A model generated the notes under the pieces. It did not search any database, was not told the origin of the DNA, and saw only the letters and a list, made by a program, of their open reading frames with translations. From NCBI GenBank assembly GCA_048359995.1, contig DBGCPK010000013.1, positions 1 to 64,000 on the forward strand: DNA of 64,000 nucleotides, given 5' to 3'. The DNA is from UBA3210 sp048359995. Lineage in GTDB: Bacteria; Bacillota_I; Bacilli_A; RFN20; CAG-449. The first letter of the stretch is position 1. Each line of letters begins with the position of its first letter. The position numbers were made by a program, and so were the translations under genes. Shown here piece after piece: positions 17,274 to 26,843 of this stretch.

Positions 17274-19065
17274 TCCTTTCGGCGGCGGATTCAACCGTTA
17301 TAACAGTCACGGCATCGCCAAAGCGCAAAATCGGAAAAAGACGCTGAGAAGATTGCTGACATATCTGAAACCTTATCGCGGACAGATCGTTTTGACGATC
17401 TTCCTGGTCGTTTTGACCGGCGTTTTGGAATTGCTCGGACCTTATCTTTCGGGTGAAGCGATCGACATCATCGCCGACAGCGAATTTCAGATGACTCCGG
17501 TTGACATTTCTTCGATTCTCCGAATCGCCGCTGTAATGATTCTGATTTTCGTATCCTGTTCGTTTTTGCAGTATCTATCGGCGTTGATGATGCTGAAAAT
17601 ATCGAAGAAGATCGTTTTCCGGATGCGAGAAGACGCGTTTCGAAGCCTTATCGAAGCCCGAGTTTCTTACTTTGACGAACGCTCGACCGGCGACATTCTT
17701 TCGGTGATTTCTTACGATATCGATACGGTCAACACCTCTTTGACCAGCGACATCATCAACATATTGTCCAGTTTTTTCACGATCGTGTTCTCTTTGATCA
17801 TGATGTTGATTATCCAGCCGATATTGGTTTTGATCTTCGTCGTTACGATCCCTCTTTCTTTTCTCATGACGAAGAAACTGATTAAAAAGACCCGTACCCT
17901 GTATTCGGAAAGAAGCAGGAAAATGGGGGAACTCAACGGATTCGGCGAAGAAATGGTCACCGGGATCAAGACGATCAAACTGTATTCCGGAGAAAAAACG
18001 GTCGGAAAACGATACAGGGAGAAGAATTCATCGGCGACGGAGGCGTATTTTCAGGCGGAGTATTACGGTTGTTATATGGGACCCGGAGTCAACTTTTTCA
18101 ACAATATCTCGCTGTCGTTAGTCTGTATTTCGGGCGCGTTATTGAACGTTTATCGCGGTTTCAGTTACGGATCGATCGCCAAATTCGTTCAGTATTCCCG
18201 AAAATTTTCCGGACCGATCAATGAAACGGCGAATATCTTCACCGATCTGCAATCGGCGCTTTCCGCGGCGGAAAGAGTGTTTGCCTTAATAGATTGTCCG
18301 CGTGAAGACGATGAAGGAACTTTGCCGATCGGAGAAGTAAAGGGAGAAGTGGTATTCGATGACGTTTCGTTCGGTTATTCGGAAGGAATCAAAGTCATCG
18401 ACGAACTGAATTTGAAAGTATCCGCGGGAGAACAAGTCGCCATCGTCGGTAAAACGGGCGCGGGTAAAACCACGATCGTTCAACTTTTGATGCGCTTTTA
18501 TTCGGTTCAGGACGGAACGATTCTCGTCGACGGAACGAACATTTTCGAAATCGATCGGGGACAATTGAGAAAATCATTCGCGATGGTTTTGCAAGATACT
18601 TGGCTTTTCGAGGCCAGTGTGTACGAGAATTTGATCTACGGAAACGAGACCAAGACGTTCGAAGAGGTAGTCGAAGCCTGTAAGGCCAGCCACATTCACG
18701 ATTTCATCCTTTCGCTGAAAGACGGATATCACACGATATTGAGCGAAGGAGGCACGCACATTTCCAAAGGGCAGAAACAATTGCTGACCATTGCCAGAGC
18801 GATGCTTTCCGATGCGAAGATGCTGATTCTCGACGAGGCTACCAGCAATGTCGATACCCGAACGGAAATTTACATACAGGAAGCGATGAAATCCCTGATG
18901 AAAGGAAAAACCTGTTTTATCATCGCACATCGGCTGTCGACGATCCGCCATGCGGATACCATTTTGGTCATGGATCGGGGAAAGATCGTCGAAAAAGGAA
19001 ACCACCGTGCGCTGATGGAGAAAAAAGGCGTTTATTTCCGCCTCTATCAGGCGCAGTTCGATTGA
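17266..19065 (+). CDS. ABC exporter half-transporter, subunit with variant signature (heterodimer A)
   Basis: 599 residues. A glycine-rich N terminus (NNPFGGGFNRY) typical of the second half of such pairs is followed by six membrane helices and a nucleotide-binding domain with GKTGAGKTT. Walker B is intact (LDEATSNVD), but the signature reads ISKGQKQL instead of LSGGQ. In the dimer, the weak Walker B of the first subunit would face this weak signature, giving one degenerate and one functional ATP site. This is the asymmetry known for heterodimeric exporters. Confidence 0.9.
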   Translation: MNNPFGGGFNRYNSHGIAKAQNRKKTLRRLLTYLKPYRGQIVLTIFLVVLTGVLELLGPYLSGEAIDIIADSEFQMTPVDISSILRIAAVMILIFVSCSFLQYLSALMMLKISKKIVFRMREDAFRSLIEARVSYFDERSTGDILSVISYDIDTVNTSLTSDIINILSSFFTIVFSLIMMLIIQPILVLIFVVTIPLSFLMTKKLIKKTRTLYSERSRKMGELNGFGEEMVTGIKTIKLYSGEKTVGKRYREKNSSATEAYFQAEYYGCYMGPGVNFFNNISLSLVCISGALLNVYRGFSYGSIAKFVQYSRKFSGPINETANIFTDLQSALSAAERVFALIDCPREDDEGTLPIGEVKGEVVFDDVSFGYSEGIKVIDELNLKVSAGEQVAIVGKTGAGKTTIVQLLMRFYSVQDGTILVDGTNIFEIDRGQLRKSFAMVLQDTWLFEASVYENLIYGNETKTFEEVVEACKASHIHDFILSLKDGYHTILSEGGTHISKGQKQLLTIARAMLSDAKMLILDEATSNVDTRTEIYIQEAMKSLMKGKTCFIIAHRLSTIRHADTILVMDRGKIVEKGNHRALMEKKGVYFRLYQAQFD

Positions 19066-19089
19066 TGAGATCGTTTTTTATGTTATAAT
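19062..19089 (+). promoter_or_regulatory. Promoter of xth
   Basis: -35 TTGATG (19062-19067) and -10 TATAAT (19084-19089) with a 16-base spacer, partly inside the end of the ABC gene. Confidence 0.6.
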
Positions 19090-19106
19090 GAAACGGAGGT
19101 TTAACT

Positions 19107-19877
19107 ATGAAGTGCATTTCTTTTAACGTCAACGGATTGAGAGCGATCCTGAAAAAGGATTTCGACCGCTTTTTTTGCGAGGCGGACGCGGATATTTTTT
19201 CGCTGAACGAGACCAAACTCAACGAAAAAGAATTCAAGGGAAAATTTCCGTATCTTCCCGAAGGATATCACGTTTTCTGGACGAATTCCAAGGTGAAAAA
19301 CGGTTATTCGGGTGTCGCCGTGTTTACGAAAAAAACTCCCCTTTCGGTTCATTACGGGCTGTCGGAAGGAAAATACGACGACGAGGGAAGAGCGATCACT
19401 TTGGAGTTCGCCGATTTTTATTACGTCGCCTGTTACGTTCCCAATTCGGGCGAAGGTCTGAAACGATTGAATTTCCGGTTGCAATTCGAAGAAGATGTCG
19501 TCCGCTATTTGAACGAACTCAATGCAAAAAAACCGCTGATTTATGCCGGAGATCTCAACGTCGCGCATCGGGAAATCGATCTGAAAAATCCGAAGTCGAA
19601 TCAAAACAACGCCGGATTCACCATTCAGGAGAGAAACGCGATGACGTCCTTGCTTTCGGAGGGGTATATCGACTCTTTCCGCTTTCTCTACCCGGATAAA
19701 GTGCAGTATTCGTGGTGGAGTTATCGTTTTCACGCCAGAGAGAACAACGCCGGTTGGCGGATCGACTATTTTATTCTCAGCGAGTCGTTGAAAGACAGGC
19801 TGATTTCTTCTTTGATCCGCGATGAAATCAACGGAAGCGATCATTGTCCCGTCGAATTAAATATCGATCTCGATTAA
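19107..19877 (+). CDS. xth: Exodeoxyribonuclease III (AP endonuclease)
   Basis: A base-excision repair endonuclease/exonuclease of the EEP superfamily, 256 residues. N-terminal ISFNVNGLRA, FSLNETKL (metal-binding Glu), YVPNSGE, GDLNVAH, WWSYR, WRIDYF and the final SDHCPVEL (catalytic Asp-His) are all in the expected order. CGGAGG precedes the ATG. Its stop region overlaps the end of the convergent ABC gene by 4 bases. Confidence 0.96.
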   Translation: MKCISFNVNGLRAILKKDFDRFFCEADADIFSLNETKLNEKEFKGKFPYLPEGYHVFWTNSKVKNGYSGVAVFTKKTPLSVHYGLSEGKYDDEGRAITLEFADFYYVACYVPNSGEGLKRLNFRLQFEEDVVRYLNELNAKKPLIYAGDLNVAHREIDLKNPKSNQNNAGFTIQERNAMTSLLSEGYIDSFRFLYPDKVQYSWWSYRFHARENNAGWRIDYFILSESLKDRLISSLIRDEINGSDHCPVELNIDLD

Positions 19878-21712
19878 GCGCTTTGATTTTCGGCTTTCAA
19901 GGCGAGAGGATCTTCATCCTGGTCTTCGAATTGAAGCCGGTAAAGGTTGTAATAATAGCCGTGTTTTTTCAATAATTCCTGATGATTGCCTTGCTCGATA
20001 ATTTTTCCGTTTTGCAAGCAGATGATGTTGTCGGAATGCTGAATGGTCGAAAGGCGGTGGGCGACGATGAGCATCGTGCCGATATTCATCATTTTTAAAA
20101 GCGAGTTTTGAATGATCTGTTCGGTCTCGGTGTCGATGTTCGCGGTTGCTTCGTCGAGAATCAGTATCTGCGGTTTGTGGACGACGGTTCGGGCGAAAGA
20201 GAGCAATTGTCTCTGCCCGGAAGAGAAGTTTTCTCCTCGTTCCTGCACCGGCTCGTCGAGTCCTTTGTCCAGTTTGTCGATGAACCGATCGGCGTTGACA
20301 TAACGGCAGGCTTCGACGATATCTTCCGTCGGAATGTCTTCGTCTCTCAGCGAGATATTGCTCTTAATCGTTCCGGAAAAGAGGAAAACGTCTTGCAGCA
20401 TCTGACCGATATTTTTTCTCAAAGAGGTGATTTTTATGTCGTTGACATTGATTCCGTCGATCAGAATTTCTCCTTTTTGAACTTCGTAATTTCTGACGAT
20501 CAGTTGGAGAATCGTCGTCTTTCCCGCGCCGGTCGCGCCGACGAAAGCGACGACCTGTTTCGGCTCGATGGTAAAAGAGACGTCTTTAAGAATCCATTCG
20601 TTTTCCTTATAGGCGAACCAAACATTTTTGAATTCGATTTTTCCGTCGAATTGCTCGATTTCTTTCGCATTCGGTCGGTCGAGAACGTCCGGTTTGGTTT
20701 CCAACAGGTTGTAGAGCCTTTCGCTGGAAGTAAAGGCCCTCTGCAAAGCGTTGAACTGGTCGGCAATCTGCTGAACCGGATTGAATAGTTTGGAAACGTA
20801 GAGATAAAATGCGTAAATCTCATTGATCAATAGCACGCCGGAAAGAACCAAATGCGTCCCGAAAAAGAACGTGACTCCGATCGCGGAAAAGTAGAGAAAA
20901 GAAATTAAAGGGCGGTAAATCGAAAAAATGCGGATATCCTTGACCCTCGAACGAATGATATTTTGATTCAAGTGATCGAACTCTTTCGATTTCCGTTCCT
21001 CTTGATTGAAAATCTGCGTGATCTTCATTCCGGAGATGTTTTCATTGAGAAAAGCGTTCATAATCGAGAAACTTTTCCGTACTTTCCGATAATTTTTTCG
21101 AGTGTATTTTCTGAATAAAAAGGTCGCGGTGAAGATGATCGGAATGTAAATGCAGATGACCAAAGTCAGCTGATAGTTGATGAAAAACATCGCGATCACG
21201 ACGCCGAACAGGAACAGAAAATTCTTCAATAGGTTGACGATGGTGTTGGTGAAAAGATCGCACATCGCATTGGTATCGCTGGTCAATCTCGTTACCAGAC
21301 TTCCGACGGGAATCTCGTTCAACTGGCTTAAAGACAGGCTGTCGATGTGTTCGAAAACGACCATACGCAGATCGTAAATCACGCTTTGACCGATTTTCTG
21401 CAAAAGCATCGTGTTGATATAAATGCAGATGCTGTTGCTGACGATCGTGACAAAATAAACGCCGGAAAGAACAAAGATTTTCCAGATATCGATCGGGATC
21501 GCTTTCCCGAATTCATCGTACTGAATCGTCAATTCTCCGAGAATATCCGCGGTGATAAACGGCGTAATGAGGTCGAAAACGACCAAAAGAAGCATAAAAA
21601 TCATCGCCACCAGCAACCGACGGCGGTAAGGACGGATATATTTCCACGTCTTTTTGATCAATTCGCGGTCGGACATCTTCCGATCGGAATTTTCATAGAG
21701 ATTTTCTTCCAC
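19874..21712 (-). CDS. ABC exporter half-transporter (heterodimer B, second subunit)
   Basis: 612 residues. Six membrane helices (about 35-330) are followed by a nucleotide-binding domain with GATGAGKTT, the variant signature FSSGQRQLL and an intact Walker B LDEATANID. It pairs with the gene directly upstream. I choose the GTG at 21712 because GGAGGG lies six bases before it and it begins two bases after the upstream stop; the frame extends 25 codons further without a signal. The substrate is unknown. Confidence 0.9.
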   Translation of the reverse strand: MEENLYENSDRKMSDRELIKKTWKYIRPYRRRLLVAMIFMLLLVVFDLITPFITADILGELTIQYDEFGKAIPIDIWKIFVLSGVYFVTIVSNSICIYINTMLLQKIGQSVIYDLRMVVFEHIDSLSLSQLNEIPVGSLVTRLTSDTNAMCDLFTNTIVNLLKNFLFLFGVVIAMFFINYQLTLVICIYIPIIFTATFLFRKYTRKNYRKVRKSFSIMNAFLNENISGMKITQIFNQEERKSKEFDHLNQNIIRSRVKDIRIFSIYRPLISFLYFSAIGVTFFFGTHLVLSGVLLINEIYAFYLYVSKLFNPVQQIADQFNALQRAFTSSERLYNLLETKPDVLDRPNAKEIEQFDGKIEFKNVWFAYKENEWILKDVSFTIEPKQVVAFVGATGAGKTTILQLIVRNYEVQKGEILIDGINVNDIKITSLRKNIGQMLQDVFLFSGTIKSNISLRDEDIPTEDIVEACRYVNADRFIDKLDKGLDEPVQERGENFSSGQRQLLSFARTVVHKPQILILDEATANIDTETEQIIQNSLLKMMNIGTMLIVAHRLSTIQHSDNIICLQNGKIIEQGNHQELLKKHGYYYNLYRLQFEDQDEDPLALKAENQSA

Positions 21713-21714
21713 GT

Positions 21715-23487
21715 TTATCCCTCCAATTCTTTTTCGAGAGTCTGCAATTCGACCATTTTCCGGTAGGTCGGCGAGTGAATCAAACACTCTCCGTTGGTAC
21801 CGAAATACTCGACTTTTCCTTCTTTTAATACCAACACTTTATCGAGTTTTTCCACGGTGGAAACCCGCGAAGCGATCAAAATCGTCGTCTTTCCTTTCCT
21901 CAGTTTCCGGATATTGCTCAAAATGGTTTCTTCGGTTTTGATGTCTACCGCCGAAACCGAATCGTCGAGAACAAGTATCTTCGGATTTTTGATCACCGCG
22001 CGGGAAATCGAAATTCTCTGCTTTTGTCCTCCGGAAAGGGTAACGCCTCGTTCGCCGATCATCGTTTCGTATCCTTCGCTGAAATTTTCGATGTTGTTTC
22101 TGACATCGGAGAAATCTGCGGCTTCGGCGATCTTCCCGTCGGAAAGAGTTTCGTCGGCAAAACTGATGTTCTTTTTGATCGTGTCCGAAAAGAGAAAATT
22201 ATCCTGCGGAGCATAACCGATGCAATCCCTCACCGCTTTGACGGGCAGTTTCATGATGTCGTAAGAATCGATGAACAAAGAGTTTTCTTCGACGTTATAC
22301 AGGCGGAAAAGCATATTGACAAGAGTCGATTTCCCCGAACCGATCTTTCCGATGATGCCGACCGTCTCGCCGGCTTGAATCGTGAAGTTGACATCGTCGA
22401 GAATTTTTACGTTAGGATCGTCGGGATAAGCGAAAGAGAAGTTTTTGAAAGTGATTTCTCCTTTGATTTCTTCCGGGAAAAAGACGCAGCCATCGTCGGT
22501 GATTTCCACTTTTTCGTCTAAAAGCGACGATATTCTTCTCAAAGAAGTCCGGCTTCTGGCCGTCAAATTGATGATTTGAGCGATGGCGAACACAGGCCAG
22601 ATAATCGCGTCGAAATAGCCGACGAACTTGACGATGTCGCCGGAAGAAAAGCCGGTTTCGATCCCGATGGAATTCTGATAGATGAAATAGCCGCCTAAAC
22701 AGAAAATGATGATGATCACGCTGTAAATCAGAAGATCGATAAGCACGTTGAGAATCGCGTCGAAACGGACAAAGGCGATATTGGCGTCTTTGTTTTTCTT
22801 GTTTTCTTTCGCAAATTGCTTGATTTCTTTCGTCTCTTTGACAAATGCTTTGATAACGCGGATTCCCGTAAAATTTTCCTGAGAGAAGTCAGACATATCT
22901 TCGAATGCTTTTTGCCTCTTTTCGTATTTGATTTCCATATATTTGTCGATGACGACGGCGCAGACGCAAAGAATGACCATCGGAATCAAGGCGATGATCG
23001 TCAAGTAGACGTTGATTCTGAACATTTTGACGATCGACATTACGCCTAAAAACAATCCGTCGATCAATTGAACGATACCGAACCCGAAGGCTTCCTCGAT
23101 CGTTTCGAGATCGTTGCTGAAATAGGCTAAAATCGCACCCGTTTTGTTCTGTTTATAGTACCTTTGAGAGAGAATTTCGGTCTTTAAAAACATCTCCTGA
23201 CGGATGTCGGCTTGAATCTTGACCGCCTCGGAGAGAATACATCTCCGCCAGACGAAACGGCCGATGAACATAGAGACGGCGACGAGAAAAATCGTCAGAA
23301 TCGATTTCATGAGTTTCCAATCGAAAACGGACGAGATGTCCCCGTTCTGAACATTGTCGACGATGTTGCCGATCTCCTCCGGAACAAGAAGTTGAACGTA
23401 ATCTACGACAATCAACGCCAAAATTCCGAAGAAAAAATACCAGAAATATTTTAAATAGTACTTGTTGACGTGTTTCCCGAAGAGCAT
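21715..23487 (-). CDS. ABC exporter half-transporter with degenerate Walker B (heterodimer B, first subunit)
   Basis: 590 residues. The transmembrane domain spans about 15-300. The nucleotide-binding domain carries GKIGSGKST, the canonical LSGGQKQRI, and a degenerate Walker B LDDSVSAVD lacking the catalytic Glu. Together with the downstream gene it forms a second heterodimeric exporter with the same asymmetry as the 15.5-19 kb pair but of a different subfamily. A GGAGGAAG ribosome binding site precedes the ATG. Confidence 0.9.
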   Translation of the reverse strand: MLFGKHVNKYYLKYFWYFFFGILALIVVDYVQLLVPEEIGNIVDNVQNGDISSVFDWKLMKSILTIFLVAVSMFIGRFVWRRCILSEAVKIQADIRQEMFLKTEILSQRYYKQNKTGAILAYFSNDLETIEEAFGFGIVQLIDGLFLGVMSIVKMFRINVYLTIIALIPMVILCVCAVVIDKYMEIKYEKRQKAFEDMSDFSQENFTGIRVIKAFVKETKEIKQFAKENKKNKDANIAFVRFDAILNVLIDLLIYSVIIIIFCLGGYFIYQNSIGIETGFSSGDIVKFVGYFDAIIWPVFAIAQIINLTARSRTSLRRISSLLDEKVEITDDGCVFFPEEIKGEITFKNFSFAYPDDPNVKILDDVNFTIQAGETVGIIGKIGSGKSTLVNMLFRLYNVEENSLFIDSYDIMKLPVKAVRDCIGYAPQDNFLFSDTIKKNISFADETLSDGKIAEAADFSDVRNNIENFSEGYETMIGERGVTLSGGQKQRISISRAVIKNPKILVLDDSVSAVDIKTEETILSNIRKLRKGKTTILIASRVSTVEKLDKVLVLKEGKVEYFGTNGECLIHSPTYRKMVELQTLEKELEG

Positions 23488-23699
23488 ACTTCCTCCTTCT
23501 CAACGTAAAATCGTGATTTTTAGTATATCAAAATATGAATTTCATTTTAGCACATTCTATTTGGAATGGAAATATGCATTTTAATTTGCTTTGCCTTTGG
23601 AAACGCTTTCATGCAAACCACGCCGTCACCTGAACATTCGGAGGAATCGTGCGAATCTTCTAAGGACAGATCCCATTTCTTCCAAGCATCACTTTTAAC

Positions 23700-23728
23700 T
23701 GGACAAAAGGGGTTCCGAAGAGTAGAAT
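23700..23728 (+). promoter_or_regulatory. Promoter of pduL
   Basis: -35 TGGACA (23700-23705), 17-base spacer, -10 TAGAAT (23723-23728), 35 bases before the ATG. Confidence 0.6.
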
Positions 23729-23763
23729 AAATATGCGAAAAACAGAAAGAAAGCGGAGGAGTT

Positions 23764-24336
23764 ATGAAACAGTTTGTAATTGAAACCAGCGCCAGACACG
23801 TCCACGTCGATCAGACGACATTGGAAATTCTCTTCGGAGACGGCGCGGAACTCAGCGTAAAAAAGATGCTTTCCCAACCGGGGCAATTCGCTTCGGAGCA
23901 GAAAGTTCAGGTGATCGGACCGCGAGGAATGCTCAACTGCTCGATTCTCGGACCGGTCAGAAAAGACAATCAGGTCGAATTGTCGTTCACCGACGCGCGT
24001 ACCATCGGCGTAGTCGCTCCCGTTAGAGAATCGGGAGATATCAAGGGAAGTGCCGGCTGTCGGCTGGTAGGTCCGTGCGGCGAAGTGACGATTGAAGAAG
24101 GAGTCATCATCGCCAAAAGGCATATCCATATGACTCCTGCGGACGCGGAAGAATTCGGCGTGAAAGACAAGGATGTCGTCAGCGTAAAAGTCGTCAACGA
24201 CACCGGACGAAATCTGACTTTCCACGACACGGTCGTCCGAGTCAGCCCGACTTACGCTTTGGCGATGCACATCGATACCGACGAATCCAACGCGGGTGCA
24301 TTGGCCGGTTTGGTCATGGGAGAAATCGTCCGTTGA
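23764..24336 (+). CDS. pduL: Phosphate propanoyltransferase (PduL-type phosphotransacylase)
   Basis: Transfers acyl groups between CoA and phosphate (acetyl- or propionyl-CoA to acyl phosphate), feeding acetate or propionate kinase. 190 residues with two PduL beta-barrel halves. The zinc-binding and active-site motifs are SARHVHVD near the N terminus, KRHIHM near residue 120, and HIDTDESNAGAL near the C terminus. There is no N-terminal microcompartment-targeting peptide and no pdu/eut shell genes nearby, so it probably works as a free cytoplasmic phosphotransacetylase. CGGAGGAG precedes the ATG. Its stop codon overlaps the next start. Confidence 0.94.
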   Translation: MKQFVIETSARHVHVDQTTLEILFGDGAELSVKKMLSQPGQFASEQKVQVIGPRGMLNCSILGPVRKDNQVELSFTDARTIGVVAPVRESGDIKGSAGCRLVGPCGEVTIEEGVIIAKRHIHMTPADAEEFGVKDKDVVSVKVVNDTGRNLTFHDTVVRVSPTYALAMHIDTDESNAGALAGLVMGEIVR

Positions 24337-24578
24337 TGGAACATTTGGTTTACACTCCTTCGGGAGTTTGTTCCCGACAGATTATCATCGATCACGAAAA
24401 CGGAAAGATCGTTTCGGTCAAGGTCGTCGGGGGTTGTTCCGGCAATTTGCAGGGAATCAGTTCCCTTTTGGTCGGAATGAACATCGAGGAAGTCATCGCG
24501 CGCCTCGAAGGGATTCGATGCGGAATGAAATCCACTTCCTGTCCGGATCAAATCGCCAAAGCGTTGAAGACGATTTAA
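24336..24578 (+). CDS. TSCPD-domain small protein (TIGR03905 family)
   Basis: 80 residues. It contains VCSRQIIIDHENGKIVSVK, VGGCSGNLQGISSLLVGM and the name-giving motif S-T-S-C-P-D near the C terminus, with four conserved cysteines that could bind a metal. The same domain occurs at the C terminus of class II ribonucleotide reductases; the free-standing family is uncharacterised. The start ATG overlaps the pduL stop (TGATG). Confidence 0.88.
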   Translation: MEHLVYTPSGVCSRQIIIDHENGKIVSVKVVGGCSGNLQGISSLLVGMNIEEVIARLEGIRCGMKSTSCPDQIAKALKTI

Positions 24579-24632
24579 TTCAATAATTTGAGTATATAAA
24601 TTTATTTATCGCTCATACTTTAAGGTATGGTG

Positions 24633-24803
24633 ATGAATGTGAAGTCAAAGAAAAAGAAAGCGCAGTTTCAGATTGCGGATACATTGTTCGAAATGGGACT
24701 GGATTTTGATATTATCGAAAAGATTTCCGGAGTTACTCCCAGCGAAATTTTGATGAACAAAATCAACCTTATCGAATTCGAAGAAGAAAAGAAAAAAGAA
24801 TAA
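24633..24803 (+). CDS. Small conserved-looking protein, helix-turn-helix-like
   Basis: 56 residues (58 if the in-frame ATG at 24627 is used). The basic N terminus KSKKKKAQ is followed by a helical body IADTLFEMGLDFDIIEKISG and SEILMNKINL, then an acidic-basic tail EEEKKKE. The pattern 'MGLDFDIIEKISGVTPSEI' resembles a small helix-turn-helix unit as seen at the ends of Rpn/PD-(D/E)XK transposase-like proteins. AAGG lies seven bases before the chosen ATG. Codon use matches the neighbours. Function unknown. Confidence 0.6.
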   Translation: MNVKSKKKKAQFQIADTLFEMGLDFDIIEKISGVTPSEILMNKINLIEFEEEKKKE

Positions 24804-24829
24804 ATAATCTTTTGAAAGAGGTAGTCATT

Positions 24830-25996
24830 ATGCAGGAAAAACTATTGTTTACGTCCGAATCGGTATCCGAAGGTCATCCGGATAAAATATGCGATCAGAT
24901 CAGCGATGCGATTCTCGATGCCTGCTTGAAAGACGATCCTCATTCACATGTCGCTTGCGAATGCTTTATCACGACCGATTTTTTAGTTATCGGAGGAGAG
25001 ATCACGACAAAAGCCAAAGTCGATTACGAATCCATCGCTCGGAATGTGATGTTGTCGATCGGTTACGACGACAGTGAAAAGGGCATCGACGGCGCGCGTT
25101 GCAAAATCCTGAATTTGATCAAAGAACAGTCTCCGGATATCAACCAAGGCGTCGTCCGAGAAAACAGCGAAGAGATCGGCGCGGGCGATCAGGGAATTAT
25201 GTTCGGTTACGCTTGCAACGAAACCGAGAATTATATGCCGTTAGGCATCGGAATTGCTCATAAATTGGTGAGGTACGCTTCGAATCTGAGAAAAAGCGGA
25301 CTCTTCCCCGGTGCCCGACCGGATATGAAATCGCAAGTTACCATCGATTATACCGATGGAAAAACCAAAATCGATACGGTTTTGATGTCGATCCAACACG
25401 ACGCAGATGTCGATCCGGAAGAATTCAAACAATTTATCGAGCGTCGAATTATCGATGTCGTCGTGAAATCTTACGGGTTCGACAACGATTACAAAATTTT
25501 AATTAATCCGACCGGTCGGTTCGTCATCGGAGGCCCTGCCGGGGATACCGGATTGACGGGACGAAAGATCATCGTCGACACCTACGGAGGAGTGGGAAAA
25601 CACGGTGGCGGTTCTTTCTCCGGGAAAGACCCTTCCAAAGTGGATCGTTCCGCGGCTTACGCGGCGAGATACGTGGCGAAAAATCTCTGCGCGGCCGGCG
25701 TGGCCGACAAAATCGAAGTGCAGTTGAGTTACGCGATCGGAAAAAGCGAACCTCTCTCGGTTTCGGTCGATACTTTCCATACCTCTCCCTATCCGACGAC
25801 CAAAATTCTGGAAATTATCCGTTGCCTGTTCGATTTGAAACCGGCTTCCATCATCAAAAAATTCAGCCTGACGAAACCGCCGTTCCGCTATGTGGATTTG
25901 GCTTCTTACGGTCACTTCGGACGACCGGACGTCGATTGTCCTTGGGAACGGCTCGACCAAGTGGAAAAAATCAAAGAACTGCTGGGAAACGATTGA
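24830..25996 (+). CDS. metK: S-adenosylmethionine synthetase
   Basis: Makes SAM from methionine and ATP. 388 residues. Signatures are SVSEGHPDKICDQISDA, GAGDQGIMFGYA, GGPAGDTGLTGRKI, and the P-loop-like GGGSFSGKDPSKVDRS. The ATG at 24830 has GAAAGAGG at good spacing; six more codons are open upstream. I looked for a SAM riboswitch in the short upstream gap and see none. Confidence 0.97.
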   Translation: MQEKLLFTSESVSEGHPDKICDQISDAILDACLKDDPHSHVACECFITTDFLVIGGEITTKAKVDYESIARNVMLSIGYDDSEKGIDGARCKILNLIKEQSPDINQGVVRENSEEIGAGDQGIMFGYACNETENYMPLGIGIAHKLVRYASNLRKSGLFPGARPDMKSQVTIDYTDGKTKIDTVLMSIQHDADVDPEEFKQFIERRIIDVVVKSYGFDNDYKILINPTGRFVIGGPAGDTGLTGRKIIVDTYGGVGKHGGGSFSGKDPSKVDRSAAYAARYVAKNLCAAGVADKIEVQLSYAIGKSEPLSVSVDTFHTSPYPTTKILEIIRCLFDLKPASIIKKFSLTKPPFRYVDLASYGHFGRPDVDCPWERLDQVEKIKELLGND

Positions 25997-26137
25997 ATTT
26001 TAAAGTAGTTTTGACCATCTATCATTATATGATATTCAGATGAAGAATACCAGTCTACTTTTTTTATTTTTCTACCCTTATAATTATAATGTAGGAAATC
26101 TACGCACTCTAATATGAAACGAAAGGAGACTATTATT

Positions 26138-26677
26138 ATGAGATGTCAGATCGTTGGAAAGAACATTGTCATTACCGAGGCAATGCGGAATGCAGTGGAA
26201 GAAAAGCTTTCCAGAATGGACAAATACTTTGTCATTACCGATGAAGTGGTGGCAAAGGTACTTGCGAGAACGTACAAAACCGCGCAAAAAATCGAGATTA
26301 CGATTCACACGAAGATGATGGATTTTCGCGTCGAAGTTATGGCGGATGATTTTTATGCCGCGGTCGATTCGGCTATCGACAAACTCGAAGGTCAGATGCG
26401 GAAATTGAAAACCAAATTGTGCCGTCGGCACAAAGAAAGCCTCGGCGAATCGATCGCGTTCGAGAATATCGTCAACGAAGAGGATGACGAAAACGATGAA
26501 ATGGTCAGAGCAAAAGAAGTCTACCTCGAACCGATGGATATCGAGGAAGCGATCACTCGAATGGAGGCTTTGGGACACAGTTTCTTCCTCTACAAGGATT
26601 CGGAAGACGAAATGACATCGGTCGTTTACAAGCGCTACGACGGAGGATACGGCGTTATTCAGGCGCGGGAAAAATAA
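26138..26677 (+). CDS. hpf: Ribosome hibernation promoting factor, long form
   Basis: 179 residues. The N-terminal S30AE domain (about 1-100, beginning MRCQIVGKNIVITEAM) binds the decoding region of the 30S subunit. An acidic linker (NEEDDENDE) follows. The C-terminal dimerisation domain (about 125-178, VYLEPMDIEEAITRMEALGH, then VYKRYDGGYGVI) joins two ribosomes into 100S dimers. AAAGGAGA lies eight bases before the ATG at 26138. A strong terminator follows, so it is monocistronic. Confidence 0.95.
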   Translation: MRCQIVGKNIVITEAMRNAVEEKLSRMDKYFVITDEVVAKVLARTYKTAQKIEITIHTKMMDFRVEVMADDFYAAVDSAIDKLEGQMRKLKTKLCRRHKESLGESIAFENIVNEEDDENDEMVRAKEVYLEPMDIEEAITRMEALGHSFFLYKDSEDEMTSVVYKRYDGGYGVIQAREK

Positions 26678-26684
26678 AACCGGG

Positions 26685-26715
26685 AAAAAGAAGTGGTCGG
26701 CCACTTCTTTTTTTT
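26685..26715 (+). terminator. Strong terminator of hpf
   Basis: AAAGAAGTGG pairs with CCACTTCTTT around a TCGG tetraloop, followed by a run of eight T. Confidence 0.9.
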
Positions 26716-26843
26716 GCCTTTCCGACATATTCTTAAATGATGACGGACTGAAAAAGTACTGAATTTCGCTTACTTTTTTCAGAAAAAAATTCCGATCCGC
26801 TACTGAATTTCCGCCGAATCACGAAAGAAAGGGGCAATTTCAT

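Noticed and set aside
23547..23740. Minus-strand open frame without start codon between the ABC genes and pduL (contains SSECSGDGVVC)
   Set aside because: No start or ribosome binding site, and it runs across the pduL promoter. It could be a gene remnant but the support is too thin.
24804..24829. Possible SAM riboswitch before metK
   Set aside because: The gap is only 26 bases and has none of the conserved helices.
26727..26843. Imperfect hairpin around 26749-26783 before the aspartokinase gene, considered as a lysine riboswitch
   Set aside because: Far too short and lacking the known core; only a simple stem with A- and T-runs.
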